Source: CANKBT01 sp038235705 (lineage in GTDB: Bacteria > Actinomycetota > Actinomycetes > Mycobacteriales > SCTD01). Taken from it: a stretch of DNA of 64,000 nt. Made by a program: the position numbers and the translations under genes. Under the pieces are notes generated by a model that saw only the letters and a list, made by a program, of their open reading frames with translations, searched no databases and was not told where the DNA came from. Shown here piece after piece: positions 42,671-50,802 of this stretch; the stretch's first letter is position 1; each line of letters begins with the position of its first letter. The stretch is taken from the NCBI GenBank assembly GCA_038235705.1, contig JBBSTR010000005.1, positions 1 through 64,000 on the forward strand, given 5' to 3'.

Positions 42671-42676
42671 TACCCT
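42671..42676 (+). promoter_or_regulatory. -10 box before the 42683 gene, leaderless
   Basis: TACCCT ends 6 nt before GTG 42683, the same spacing as other leaderless promoters here. Confidence 0.4.
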
Positions 42677-42682
42677 TATTGC

Positions 42683-43048
42683 GTGCACCCCGTCACGCGT
42701 CCGACGCTCTCCACGAGCCTCAGCGGTGGGCGGGTATCGGTCGCGGGGGTGTCGGCAGCTGGGCTCGTGAGCCGTTCCGCCCCGGTCGTGCCACACCTGC
42801 GGGGAGGCAACCCACACGTGCTGGCCCTCGTCGGGATGCAGGCGGTGCTCACCGTCCTGGTCTGGGCGGTCACCGCGTGCCTCACCGCAGCGACCGAGGC
42901 GTGGGCGCGACTGCGGCCTCGCAAGGTGCTGCTGACGCCTGACCCCGTCCAGGCACGTCTCGACGCCGCTCGGGTTCTTCGGCACGTACTTATGAGCAGC
43001 CAGTGGCACGGTTTCGCGTCCGGACTGAGGGGTCCACCGGCGGCCTGA
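42683..43048 (+). CDS. Hypothetical protein with one transmembrane helix
   Basis: Frame of 121 codons with high G/C at third positions. The N-terminal 45 residues are Ser/Val/Gly-rich. A hydrophobic helix follows (LALVGMQAVLTVLVWAVTAC), then a basic segment RLRPRKVLLTPDPVQARLDAARV. It matches no family I know. Support comes from the TACCCT box 6 nt upstream and its place 58 bp before the Sco1 gene, which would make it the first gene of that operon. Confidence 0.4.
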   Translation: MHPVTRPTLSTSLSGGRVSVAGVSAAGLVSRSAPVVPHLRGGNPHVLALVGMQAVLTVLVWAVTACLTAATEAWARLRPRKVLLTPDPVQARLDAARVLRHVLMSSQWHGFASGLRGPPAA

Positions 43049-43106
43049 AGCCGTCCTGCTCGACCCCCTCGTCTGCCCGCTGGCGGACACCCCTCCGGAG
43101 ACCCCC

Positions 43107-43781
43107 GTGAATGACCCTTCGACCCGTGCTCGCCGCCCGGCCCGGCGGCTGGCCCTTGCCGCCGCCGCCGGCCTGATCCTGCTCACCTCTGCCTGCGGCG
43201 GCTCGAGCGGGCCGCTCGCGGTCGTCTCCGGCCCGTCGGCGGGTCCCTACCGCGGCGACGCCCTCGACCCGCAGGTCTCGCTGGCCGGTGCGGCGACCAC
43301 CCGGTTCACCGCGACCGACGGCAGCACGACCACGCTCGCAGACCTGCAGCAGGGGCACCTCATGCTGCTCTACTTCGGCTATACCCACTGCCCGGACGTC
43401 TGCCCGACCACGATGGCCGACGTGGCAGAAGGGCTGCGCAAGAGTTCTGCGCAGGTCCGCGCGAACACACGGGTCGTCTTCGTGACGACCGATCCGGAGC
43501 GCGACACGCCGCAGGTGCTGAAGCAGTGGCTGGCGAGCTTTGACGACGGGCTGCCGGCGTTCGTCGGCCTCACCGCACCGCTGACCGACATCGACGCCGC
43601 GGCCAAGGCGATCGGGGTACCGCTGGAAGCGCCGGTGAAACAGACCGACGGCACCATCACCGTCAGCCACGGCGCCGAGACCTTCGCCTTCACGGGCGGC
43701 AAGGCCCGGGTGGTCTGGCTCGGCGGGACCACCGCGTCGGACTACGCCCACGATCTCGGCCTGCTCGCCGGGAAGACCTGA
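43107..43781 (+). CDS. SCO1/SenC/PrrC family copper metallochaperone lipoprotein
   Basis: Delivers copper to the CuA site of cytochrome c oxidase outside the membrane, or acts as a thiol-disulfide oxidoreductase. The 224 residues start with a lipoprotein signal ending LTSAC (Cys30). The thioredoxin-like domain carries the copper motif C95-x3-C99 in YFGYTHCPDVCPTTM, and TVSHGAETFAF supplies the distal His. It heads or is second in a cluster with a COG4315 lipoprotein, CtaG and a DyP peroxidase. Confidence 0.92.
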   Translation: MNDPSTRARRPARRLALAAAAGLILLTSACGGSSGPLAVVSGPSAGPYRGDALDPQVSLAGAATTRFTATDGSTTTLADLQQGHLMLLYFGYTHCPDVCPTTMADVAEGLRKSSAQVRANTRVVFVTTDPERDTPQVLKQWLASFDDGLPAFVGLTAPLTDIDAAAKAIGVPLEAPVKQTDGTITVSHGAETFAFTGGKARVVWLGGTTASDYAHDLGLLAGKT

Positions 43782-43846
43782 TGACCGCCCGCTCCCTGAC
43801 CCTGTCCGTGGCGGTCACCTCGCTGACCGGGCTCGCACAGGAATGA
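43781..43846 (+). CDS. 21-codon bridging ORF
   Basis: ATG 43781 overlaps the Sco1 stop (TGATG) and its own TGA overlaps the next ATG (ATGA). The peptide MTARSLTLSVAVTSLTGLAQE resembles the beginning of a signal peptide. It may be a truncated remnant of a copper-protein gene often found in this place, or only a device for translational coupling. Confidence 0.35.
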   Translation: MTARSLTLSVAVTSLTGLAQE

Positions 43847-44274
43847 GGCCGGTGCGTGCGGGTCTGCTGGTCCTGCTGCTCGTGCTGGTAGCCGGCTGCT
43901 CGTCGACGCCCCGCCCCGGCCTGCGGGTGGAGGACGACGTCTCGCTGCCGGAGCCGTTGCTGGCCGACAGCCGCGGTTGGACGCTCTACCTGTTCGCGCC
44001 AGACCACCACCGAGAGGTGACCTGCGTCCAGGTGTGCCAGGGCAACTGGCCCACGGTCGATGCGAGCCACGGCCTGCCGTCGACCGGGGACGGCATCGAC
44101 CGGACGCAGCTGGGGACAGCGCCCAACCCCGACGGCGGGCTCGTGCTGACTTATCACGGCTGGCCGCTGTACACCTACGCCGGGGACGGCGGTCCGGGAC
44201 AGACCCGCGGTCAGGCCGTGCAGCTCAACGGGGGCACCTGGTACGCCGTGACCCCGCTCGGGTCGCCCGCATGA
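43843..44274 (+). CDS. COG4315-type secreted-repeat lipoprotein
   Basis: Exported lipoprotein of 143 residues with lipobox LVAGC (Cys19). The mature part has the two family repeats, DSRGWTLYLFAPD and TYHGWPLYTYAGD, and a Cys pair in EVTCVQVCQGNWP. The function of the family is unknown; it is frequently found with redox or copper proteins. Its start is coupled to the 21-codon frame and its stop overlaps ctaG (ATGA). Confidence 0.8.
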   Translation: MRPVRAGLLVLLLVLVAGCSSTPRPGLRVEDDVSLPEPLLADSRGWTLYLFAPDHHREVTCVQVCQGNWPTVDASHGLPSTGDGIDRTQLGTAPNPDGGLVLTYHGWPLYTYAGDGGPGQTRGQAVQLNGGTWYAVTPLGSPA

Positions 44275-45428
44275 CCGTGACCCCTGCCGGACCGCCGCCG
44301 CGGGAGCCGATGAGCCGACGCGCCGCCGTCGGCTTCACGGTTCTCGCCGGCGCCCTGCTGCTGACGGCCGTGATGGCGGGCAGCTCGTGGGCGCGATCGA
44401 GCTCAGGCGGACTGCCGCTGGCCTGGTGCCGCTGGCAGGTGGGGGACGTGCGGCTGCCGCCGCTGGTCGGTGCGCGGTTCTTCACGTCCTGGCAGGTGGA
44501 CGGCGTCGCGCTGGCGTTCCTCGCCCCGTTCGCCGCCGGGTACGCGTACGCGGTCAGCAGGGTCCGGGCCCGTCACCCGACCCGGCCGTGGCCGGCCGCG
44601 CGATCGCTGTCCTTCGCCGCCGGGCTGCTCGTCGTCGTGCTGGCGACCTGCAGCAGCGTGGGCGTCTACGACATGACGTTGTTCTCGGTGCACATGGTCC
44701 AGCACCTGCTGCTCATCATGGTCGCGCCGCCGCTCCTGGTCGCCGGGCGTCCGCTGACCCTGGCCTTGCACGCCACCCGGAACCCTTGGCACACGCGCAT
44801 CAAGCACGCCGCGCGCTCCCGGGTCGTCAGTGCCGTCACGGCGCCGCCCGTGGCCTACGGGCTCTACGCCGTCACCATCGTCGGGACCCACCTCACGCAC
44901 CTCATGGACACGGTCATGCAGCACGCGTGGCTGGGGCAGGCCGAGCACCTGCTGTACCTGGTCGCCGGCTGCCTGTTCTTCGTGCTGGTCTTCGGCGACG
45001 AGCCGATCCGGTGGCGGCTGGCCGTGCCCGGGCGCCTCCTGCTGCTGGTGCTGTCGATGGCGATCGACACCTTCGTGGGCGTGGTCCTGCTGCAGGGCAC
45101 GACGCCGATCGTCATGACGCCGCACCCCGGCTGGGGAAGCAGTGCGCTGCTCGACACCCGGACCGGCGGCGGCATCATGTGGGTCGTCGGCGACCTCATC
45201 ATGGCCGTGACCATGGTGCTGGTGTTCCGAGCCTGGGTGCGTCGTCCCGAGCACGCGCGGCGGCAGAGCCACAGCTGGCTGGAGCAGAGCCGCAACGCCG
45301 AGCTGGTCGCGCGGACCGGCTACCGCAAGGAGGGGGTCGGGGTCGACCTCGACGACGACGAGGCGGCGCTGGCTTCCTACAACGCCTGGCTCGCCGGGCT
45401 GGCCGCGCAAGAGCGGAGACCGTCGTGA
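44271..45428 (+). CDS. ctaG: Cytochrome c oxidase assembly factor CtaG (caa3-type)
   Basis: Multi-pass membrane protein of 385 residues in the caa3_CtaG family, which helps build the CuB site of the oxidase and is sometimes fused to copper-resistance proteins. The family segment VHMVQHLLLIMVAPPLLVAGRP is seen as two adjoining parts, with further His residues at GTHLTHLMDTVMQH. About seven helices are visible, and an acidic soluble tail of about 60 residues ends it. It lies between two other redox proteins and overlaps both. Confidence 0.88.
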   Translation: MTVTPAGPPPREPMSRRAAVGFTVLAGALLLTAVMAGSSWARSSSGGLPLAWCRWQVGDVRLPPLVGARFFTSWQVDGVALAFLAPFAAGYAYAVSRVRARHPTRPWPAARSLSFAAGLLVVVLATCSSVGVYDMTLFSVHMVQHLLLIMVAPPLLVAGRPLTLALHATRNPWHTRIKHAARSRVVSAVTAPPVAYGLYAVTIVGTHLTHLMDTVMQHAWLGQAEHLLYLVAGCLFFVLVFGDEPIRWRLAVPGRLLLLVLSMAIDTFVGVVLLQGTTPIVMTPHPGWGSSALLDTRTGGGIMWVVGDLIMAVTMVLVFRAWVRRPEHARRQSHSWLEQSRNAELVARTGYRKEGVGVDLDDDEAALASYNAWLAGLAAQERRPS

Positions 45429-46666
45429 GCGACCCTCGAGGGCTGACCCGCCGCGGTCTGCTGGGCCGGGCCGGGGGAGCGGTGCTGATCGGTGGGGTCG
45501 CGTACGCCCTGCCGCGACCGACCGATGCCGGGGCTGCCGGGGCTGCCGTGGCTCCCGTGGCTCCCGTGGCTCCCGCAGTGCCGTTGCCGCCGGCGCAGGT
45601 CCCGGTCGTGCCGTTCCACGGGCCCCACCAGGCTGGCATCGCGACCCCCCGCCCGGCGCACGTGGTGCTGACGTCCTACGACCTGCGCGGTGCGTCCCTC
45701 GGACTGCACTCGTTGTTCTCGGGCTGGAGCCGGGACGCCCGTGCCCTGACGGCGGGCACTGCGACGGGCGGGGCGACCGACGCGGCCCTCGCCGGCAGCG
45801 GCCCGGCCCGGCTGACCGTGACGGTGGGGGTCGGCGGCACCCTGCTCGACCGGTCCGGCGTCACCCGGCCGACCTCGCTCGCCGAGCTGCCGGCGTTCCC
45901 GGGGGAGCAGCTCGACCCAGCCCGGTCCGGCGGGGACCTGTGTGTCCAGGTGTGCGCCGACGACCCGCTCGTCGCCGTCACCGCCGCCCGGACGCTGACG
46001 TCCACGGCGCGCCCGTACGCCCGGGTGCGCTGGCAGCAGCGCGGCTTCGGGCAGCCGACCGGCAACGTGCACGTGACACCTCGCAACCTCATGGGTCAGG
46101 TCGACGGCACCGACGACGTCGTCCCCGCGCCGGACCAGCTCGGCGGCCCGATCTGGGTGGGGCAGGACGCCGACCCTGCGTGGCTGCGCGGAGGCAGCGT
46201 GCTCGTCTACCGCCGGATCCGGATGCTCCTGGAGGAGTGGGACCGCACCCCCCTTCCGGACCAGGAGCGGGTCATCGGGCGGGACAAGCGCAGCGGCGCT
46301 CCGCTCGGGGCGACGGGTGAGCACGACCCGCTGAACCTCGTGGCGAAGGACCGCACCGGGGCGCTCGTCGTTCCCGCGGATGCGCACGTGCGGTTGGCGC
46401 ACCCGTCCGCGAACCGGGGCGCGCTCATGCACCGCAGGGGGTTCTCCTACGACGACGGGCTGCTGCCCGGTGGCGAGCCGGACGCCGGGTTGATGTTCCT
46501 CGCCTTCCAGAGCGACCCGGCTCACGGGTTCACGCCGGTGCAGCAGCGCCTCGCCGCCTCCGACGCGCTGAACGCCTTCACGGTCCACACCGCGAGCGCG
46601 GTGTTCGCGATGCTGCCCGGGCTCGTCGACGACCGCGACACCTACGGGCGCACCCTGCCGGTCTGA
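45425..46666 (+). CDS. Tat-exported DyP-type heme peroxidase
   Basis: Dye-decolorising peroxidase of 413 residues. A twin-arginine signal (LTRRGLLG, Arg9-Arg10) precedes a simple Ala/Pro/Val stretch. The family motif GxxDG is NLMGQVDGTDD, VLVYRRIRMLLEEWDR leads to the heme side, and the proximal His lies in HRRGFSYDDG or nearby. It resembles EfeB but has no efeU/efeO beside it; the context is Sco1 and CtaG. GTG 45425 overlaps the ctaG stop. The 3' end overlaps the convergent transporter gene by 25 bp. Confidence 0.9.
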   Translation: MSDPRGLTRRGLLGRAGGAVLIGGVAYALPRPTDAGAAGAAVAPVAPVAPAVPLPPAQVPVVPFHGPHQAGIATPRPAHVVLTSYDLRGASLGLHSLFSGWSRDARALTAGTATGGATDAALAGSGPARLTVTVGVGGTLLDRSGVTRPTSLAELPAFPGEQLDPARSGGDLCVQVCADDPLVAVTAARTLTSTARPYARVRWQQRGFGQPTGNVHVTPRNLMGQVDGTDDVVPAPDQLGGPIWVGQDADPAWLRGGSVLVYRRIRMLLEEWDRTPLPDQERVIGRDKRSGAPLGATGEHDPLNLVAKDRTGALVVPADAHVRLAHPSANRGALMHRRGFSYDDGLLPGGEPDAGLMFLAFQSDPAHGFTPVQQRLAASDALNAFTVHTASAVFAMLPGLVDDRDTYGRTLPV

Positions 46667-47640
46667 CGGGAGCGGCGGTCGGCCATCACGTCGGCCAGGT
46701 GCTGCGCCCGTTCGGCCTCCGGGCCGGCGGAACGGGTGGCGTCGAGGAAGACGCCGGCGATGTCGGGGAAGCGCTCCCGCAGGTCGGACTCGACGCGGCT
46801 GGAGAAGTCCTCGACGTGGGAGGTGTCCGAGCCGTCCGCGAGGTCCAGGTGCACGGCCACGAGCATCCGGTTCGGACCGAGCATCATCGTGAGCAGGTCG
46901 ATCACGCTGTCCACCTCGGGGTAGGCGGACAGCGCGTCGTACAGGGCGAGCCGTTGCTCGGGGTCGGTGGCTTCGCCGATCAGCAGCTCCTTGGTGTCCC
47001 GCCCGAGCAGGAAGGCCACCACGACCAGCAGGAGTCCCACGCAGATCGCGGCGGCCCCGTCGTAGCGGGCGTTCCCGGTGAGCTCGTGCAGGCCGAGACC
47101 GGTGAAGGCGATCAGCAGCCCGACCACGGCGGCGGCGTCCTCGGAGACGACGGTCTTGACGGTCGGGTCGGTGGACAGCCGTACGTGCTGCCAGGTCGTG
47201 CGGCCCCGCTCGCGGGCCTCCCCGCGGGTCTGCCTCAGCGCCTTCGCTAACGACGCGCCCTCCAGCACCATGGCCACCGCCAGCACGATGTAGCCGATCA
47301 GGTAGGACGGCTCCTCGGTCTGGGGGTGCACGAGCGAGGTGATCCCGTCGTACAGCGAGAACAGGCCGCCCGCGACGAAGATCCCGACCGCGGCGAGCAG
47401 CGACCAGAAGAAGCGCTCCTTGCCGTAGCCGAACGGGTGGGTGGCGTCCGGTGCCCTCGCTCCTCGGCGCAGCGAGGCCAGCAGGAACAGCTCGTTGGCC
47501 GTGTCCGCGATCGAGTGGCCGGCCTCGGCCAGCAGGACGCTGGAGCCGGTGACCAGGGCCGCGGCCAGCTTGGCGACGGCGATGCCGGCGTTGGCGCCAA
47601 GGGCGAGCAGAACGGTGCTCTTGCTGTCGCTGTCGCTCAC
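46642..47640 (-). CDS. Cation diffusion facilitator family transporter
   Basis: Metal/proton antiporter of 332 residues with about six helices and a C-terminal cytoplasmic domain. The TM2 metal site is AEAGHSIADTANEL. In TM5 the usual HxxxD is replaced by VVSEDAAAVVGLL, as in the ZnT9-like group, so metal specificity is uncertain. GTG 47640 is chosen as the start of SDSDSK...; an ATG 14 codons earlier is possible. It diverges from the MFS gene. Confidence 0.87.
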   Translation of the reverse strand: MSDSDSKSTVLLALGANAGIAVAKLAAALVTGSSVLLAEAGHSIADTANELFLLASLRRGARAPDATHPFGYGKERFFWSLLAAVGIFVAGGLFSLYDGITSLVHPQTEEPSYLIGYIVLAVAMVLEGASLAKALRQTRGEARERGRTTWQHVRLSTDPTVKTVVSEDAAAVVGLLIAFTGLGLHELTGNARYDGAAAICVGLLLVVVAFLLGRDTKELLIGEATDPEQRLALYDALSAYPEVDSVIDLLTMMLGPNRMLVAVHLDLADGSDTSHVEDFSSRVESDLRERFPDIAGVFLDATRSAGPEAERAQHLADVMADRRSRQTGRVRP

Positions 47641-47711
47641 GTCGGTGCTGGTGCCCGGACAAGCAGGGGTGAACCACAGCACAGGCGGAGGGATCTCTCC
47701 GCTTTCTGCGA

Positions 47712-47717
47712 TACCGT
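47712..47717 (+). promoter_or_regulatory. -10 box of the MFS gene, leaderless
   Basis: TACCGT ends 6 nt before GTG 47724. The downstream TetR gene may bind here; no clear palindrome was found. Confidence 0.5.
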
Positions 47718-47723
47718 GCCTCG

Positions 47724-49217
47724 GTGCTCACCGCCCGGCTCCGCCTGCCCAGCAGCTATCGCCTGACCTACCTCGTGCTGCTGCTCGGCGTGACCTCCTT
47801 CTCGCTGCTGCAGTCCATGGTCAACCCGGTGCTGCCGACCATCCAGGCTGCGGTCGGCACCGATCAGCAGACCGTCACGTGGCTGCTCACCGCCTACCTG
47901 TTGTCGGCCTCGGTGTTCACTCCCATCATCGGCAGGGTCGGGGACAAGGTCGGCAAGGAGAAGATGCTCGTCCTGACGATGGTCGCCCTTGCCGTCGGAT
48001 CCCTCATGGCCGCGCTCGCGACGAGCATCGGCGTGCTGATCGTTGCCCGGGTCGTGCAGGGGGTCGGTGGAGGTGTCCTCCCGTTGACGTTCGGCATCAT
48101 CCGTGACGAGTTCCCCCGTGAGAAGGTCGCCGGCGCCGTCGGTACGGCCGCCGCGCTGCTGGCCGTCGGCGGGGGTCTCGGGCTCGTGATCGCCGGCCCG
48201 ATCGTCGACGCGCTCAGCTACCACTGGCTGTTCTGGTTGCCGATGATCATGACCATCGTCGCGGCTCTCGCAGCAGCTGCTTTCGTTCCCCCCTCACCGG
48301 TACGCACGCCCGGGAAGATCTCGGTGATCGCGGCGCTGCTGCTGTCCGGCTGGCTCGTCTGCCTCCTGCTCGCGGTCAGCCAGGGCCGCACGTGGGGCTG
48401 GGCCTCCGGTCGCACGGTCGGTCTGTTCGCCGCCGCGGTCGTGATCGCCGCCGTCTGGGTCCGTAAGGAGGTGCGTAGCAGCGAGCCGCTCATCGACATG
48501 CAGATGATGCGTGTGCCCGCGGTCTGGACCACCAACGTGGTGGCCCTGCTGTTCGGTGCCGGGATGTATTCAGCGTTCGCGTTCCTGCCCCAGTTCCTGC
48601 AGACCTCGAGCGTCACCGGCTACGGCTTCGGCGAGACCGTCACGGCGTCTGGGCTGATCATGCTGCCGCAGTCGGTCGCCACCTTCATAGCCGGGCTCAT
48701 GACCGGCCGGCTGGCCGCCCGGCACGGGTCACAGCGTGTGCTGGTGTTCGGCTCCGGCCTGAGCGCGGTGAGCATGCTGGCCCTGGTGCTCGTGCACGGC
48801 GAGGTGTGGATGGTGCTCGTCGAGACCTCGGTGATGGGGCTCGCCTTCGGTCTGGCCTACGCCGCGATGAGCAACCTGGTCGTTGAGTCCGTGCCGGCCA
48901 GCCAGACCGGGGTCGCGAGCGGCATGAACGCCAACATCCGCACCATCGGTGGCGCGCTGGGCGGTGCGGCGCTCGCCAGTGTCGTCACGGCGGGCGCCCG
49001 GCCGGACGGCCTGCCGGTCGAGGCCGGCTACACGTCCGGGTTCGCGGTGCTCGCCGGCTGCTACGCGCTCGCGACCGTCGTAGCGCTGTTCATCCCCGCC
49101 CGCGGACGTGTCGTCCCGCCGGGCGAGGAGATCCACCATGCCGAGGCCGGACTGGTCGCCGAGGGGCCGCTCGTCACGCCGAGCCGCAACGTCCCTGACC
49201 TGGCCGGCCAGCAGTGA
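47724..49217 (+). CDS. MFS drug-efflux transporter, DHA2 (14-helix) type
   Basis: Proton-driven exporter of 497 residues with about 14 hydrophobic helices. Family motif A appears as GRVGDKVGKEKML and motif C-like as AVGGGLGLVIAGPIV. LLTAYLLSASVFTPIIG is typical of multidrug pumps. The stop overlaps a TetR gene (GTGA), which is probably its repressor. Substrates are not predictable. Confidence 0.88.
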   Translation: MLTARLRLPSSYRLTYLVLLLGVTSFSLLQSMVNPVLPTIQAAVGTDQQTVTWLLTAYLLSASVFTPIIGRVGDKVGKEKMLVLTMVALAVGSLMAALATSIGVLIVARVVQGVGGGVLPLTFGIIRDEFPREKVAGAVGTAAALLAVGGGLGLVIAGPIVDALSYHWLFWLPMIMTIVAALAAAAFVPPSPVRTPGKISVIAALLLSGWLVCLLLAVSQGRTWGWASGRTVGLFAAAVVIAAVWVRKEVRSSEPLIDMQMMRVPAVWTTNVVALLFGAGMYSAFAFLPQFLQTSSVTGYGFGETVTASGLIMLPQSVATFIAGLMTGRLAARHGSQRVLVFGSGLSAVSMLALVLVHGEVWMVLVETSVMGLAFGLAYAAMSNLVVESVPASQTGVASGMNANIRTIGGALGGAALASVVTAGARPDGLPVEAGYTSGFAVLAGCYALATVVALFIPARGRVVPPGEEIHHAEAGLVAEGPLVTPSRNVPDLAGQQ

Positions 49218-49774
49218 GCGCGCCGAACGCTCCGGAGCGACGTCTGCGCAAGGACGCCGCGCAGAATCGCGCACGGCTGCTCGAAGCCGCCGCGCACGTG
49301 TTCCACGAGCAAGGGGTCGGGGCCTGCCTGGACGACGTCGCCCGTCGGGCCGAGGTGGGCGTAGGCACCCTCTACCGCCGCTTCCCCAGCCGCGAGGCGC
49401 TGCTGGAAGCTTTGCTCGGCGACCTGCTCACGGTCTGGTCGGCGGAGGCCGACCGTGCACTGGCCATGCCGGACGGGACCGGGCTCGCTGCGTTCCTGCG
49501 AGCGGTCGGTGCGGTGCAGGCATCACCGCGGGGCTGCTCGCTGCGGCTGTGGACCTCCCCCGCTGCGGAGCAGGGCCGGGCTGCGGTGGGGCATCAGATG
49601 CAGGCGTTGCTCCAGGATGCGCAGGCGCGCGGCACCTGCCGACGCGACGTCAGCGTCGACGACCTCGTCGCGATCCTCGTGGCGTTGCGAGGCGTTCGAG
49701 AGCTGCCGGTGGGAGACGTTGCCCTGGACTGGCGACGCCATCTCGAGCTGTGCCTGGCCGGGCTCAGGCCCTGA
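49214..49774 (+). CDS. TetR family regulator of the adjacent MFS pump
   Basis: Repressor of 186 residues with an N-terminal HTH (LLEAAAHVFHEQGVGACLDD then VARRAEVGVGTLYRRFPSRE) and an effector domain. Being translationally coupled to the pump, it likely represses the shared promoter until a pump substrate binds; that role is inferred. Confidence 0.87.
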   Translation: MSAPNAPERRLRKDAAQNRARLLEAAAHVFHEQGVGACLDDVARRAEVGVGTLYRRFPSREALLEALLGDLLTVWSAEADRALAMPDGTGLAAFLRAVGAVQASPRGCSLRLWTSPAAEQGRAAVGHQMQALLQDAQARGTCRRDVSVDDLVAILVALRGVRELPVGDVALDWRRHLELCLAGLRP

Positions 49775-49783
49775 CCGGACGCC

Positions 49784-50587
49784 TCAGGAGATGACCACGT
49801 CGTCGAGACCGGCCTCGGGCTCGGGGTAGGCCAGGTCGAGCCCCTCCAGGGTCTTCACGAGGATGCGTGCGACGGCAACGTTGCGATACCACTTACGGTC
49901 GGCCGGGACGACGTACCAGGGCGCGTCCTTCGTGGACGTAGCGCTGAGCGTCTCGGCGTACACCCGCTGGTAGTCCCCCCAGAACGTCCGCTCCTCGAGA
50001 TCGGCGGCGGCGAACTTCCAACGCTTGTCCGGCTCGTCGAGCCGTGCCTGCAGACGCTCGGCCTGCTCGTCCTTGCTGATGTGGAGGAAGAGCTTCACGA
50101 TCGTGGTGCCTTCGTCGACGAGCAGCTGCTCGAAAGCGCGGATGTGCGACAACCGCTTCTTCGCCTGGGCGTCGTCGACCCAGCCGTGCACCCTGGTAAC
50201 CAGGACGTCCTCGTAGTGCGACCGGTTGAACACCACCAGCTCGCCGTCGCCGGGGACGTGCGGATGGACGCGCCACAGGTAGTCGTGGGCCAGCTCTTCC
50301 GCACTCGGCTTCTTGAACGACCGCATCCGGACGCCGATCGGGTCCACGTCGTGGAAGACGTGCCGGATCGTGCCGTCCTTGCCGCCGGTGTCCATCCCCT
50401 GGAGCACCACGAGCACCCGGTGGGTGTTCTCTGCATAGAGGACGTCTTGCAGCTCGGCAAGCCGCGCCCGCAGCTCGACGAACTCGGGAAGGGAGTCCTT
50501 CTTGCCGGCGTCAGATCCAGGCGTGCTCCGTGGATCGATGTCGGCCAGGTCGAGCTTCTTGCCGCGCGGGACCCGGTGAAGGCTCAT
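49784..50587 (-). CDS. Polyphosphate kinase 2 family protein
   Basis: Transfers phosphate between polyphosphate and a nucleotide; 267 residues, one PPK2 domain. Walker A is VLQGMDTGGKDGTIRHV, and lid and Walker B features appear at FKKPSAEELAHDYLWRVH and VFNRSHYEDVLVTRV. The short single-domain form with PEFVELRARLAELQ at the front resembles the PPK2 group that includes AMP/ADP kinases. A TACTCT box (50599-50594 on the minus strand) ends 6 nt before ATG 50587, so the mRNA is leaderless. Confidence 0.9.
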   Translation of the reverse strand: MSLHRVPRGKKLDLADIDPRSTPGSDAGKKDSLPEFVELRARLAELQDVLYAENTHRVLVVLQGMDTGGKDGTIRHVFHDVDPIGVRMRSFKKPSAEELAHDYLWRVHPHVPGDGELVVFNRSHYEDVLVTRVHGWVDDAQAKKRLSHIRAFEQLLVDEGTTIVKLFLHISKDEQAERLQARLDEPDKRWKFAAADLEERTFWGDYQRVYAETLSATSTKDAPWYVVPADRKWYRNVAVARILVKTLEGLDLAYPEPEAGLDDVVIS

Positions 50588-50593
50588 GCCGGG

Positions 50594-50599
50594 AGAGTA
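50594..50599 (-). promoter_or_regulatory. ppk2 -10 box, leaderless
   Basis: On the minus strand TACTCT lies 6 nt upstream of the ATG at 50587. Confidence 0.55.
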
Positions 50600-50726
50600 C
50601 GGCGACGGCCGGATCACGCGTGCAGCACCCTGGCACGATCGAGGCGGTCTCGACACGGCGGGTCACAAGGTTGAGCCGAGCTCATGAAAATTTCCTGAAC
50701 ACGTAGGCCGTCCGAAACGGGGGGCA

Positions 50727-50776
50727 TACAGTCCGGGAAGCTCGCAACTGGTCGAAGCGACGGGGCTCGACGCCCC
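50727..50776 (+). promoter_or_regulatory. Sugar ABC operon promoter and leader hairpin
   Basis: TACAGT (50727-50732) is a possible -10. The leader then holds GGGGC-TCGAC-GCCCC (50762-50776), a 5-bp GC stem, and a GAAGGG Shine-Dalgarno before ATG 50803. An AT-rich island near 50685-50698 (ATGAAAATTTCC) stands out in this GC-rich DNA and could be an operator. Confidence 0.35.
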
Positions 50777-50802
50777 TGGACAAGAATAAGAAGGGTGTCT
50801 TC

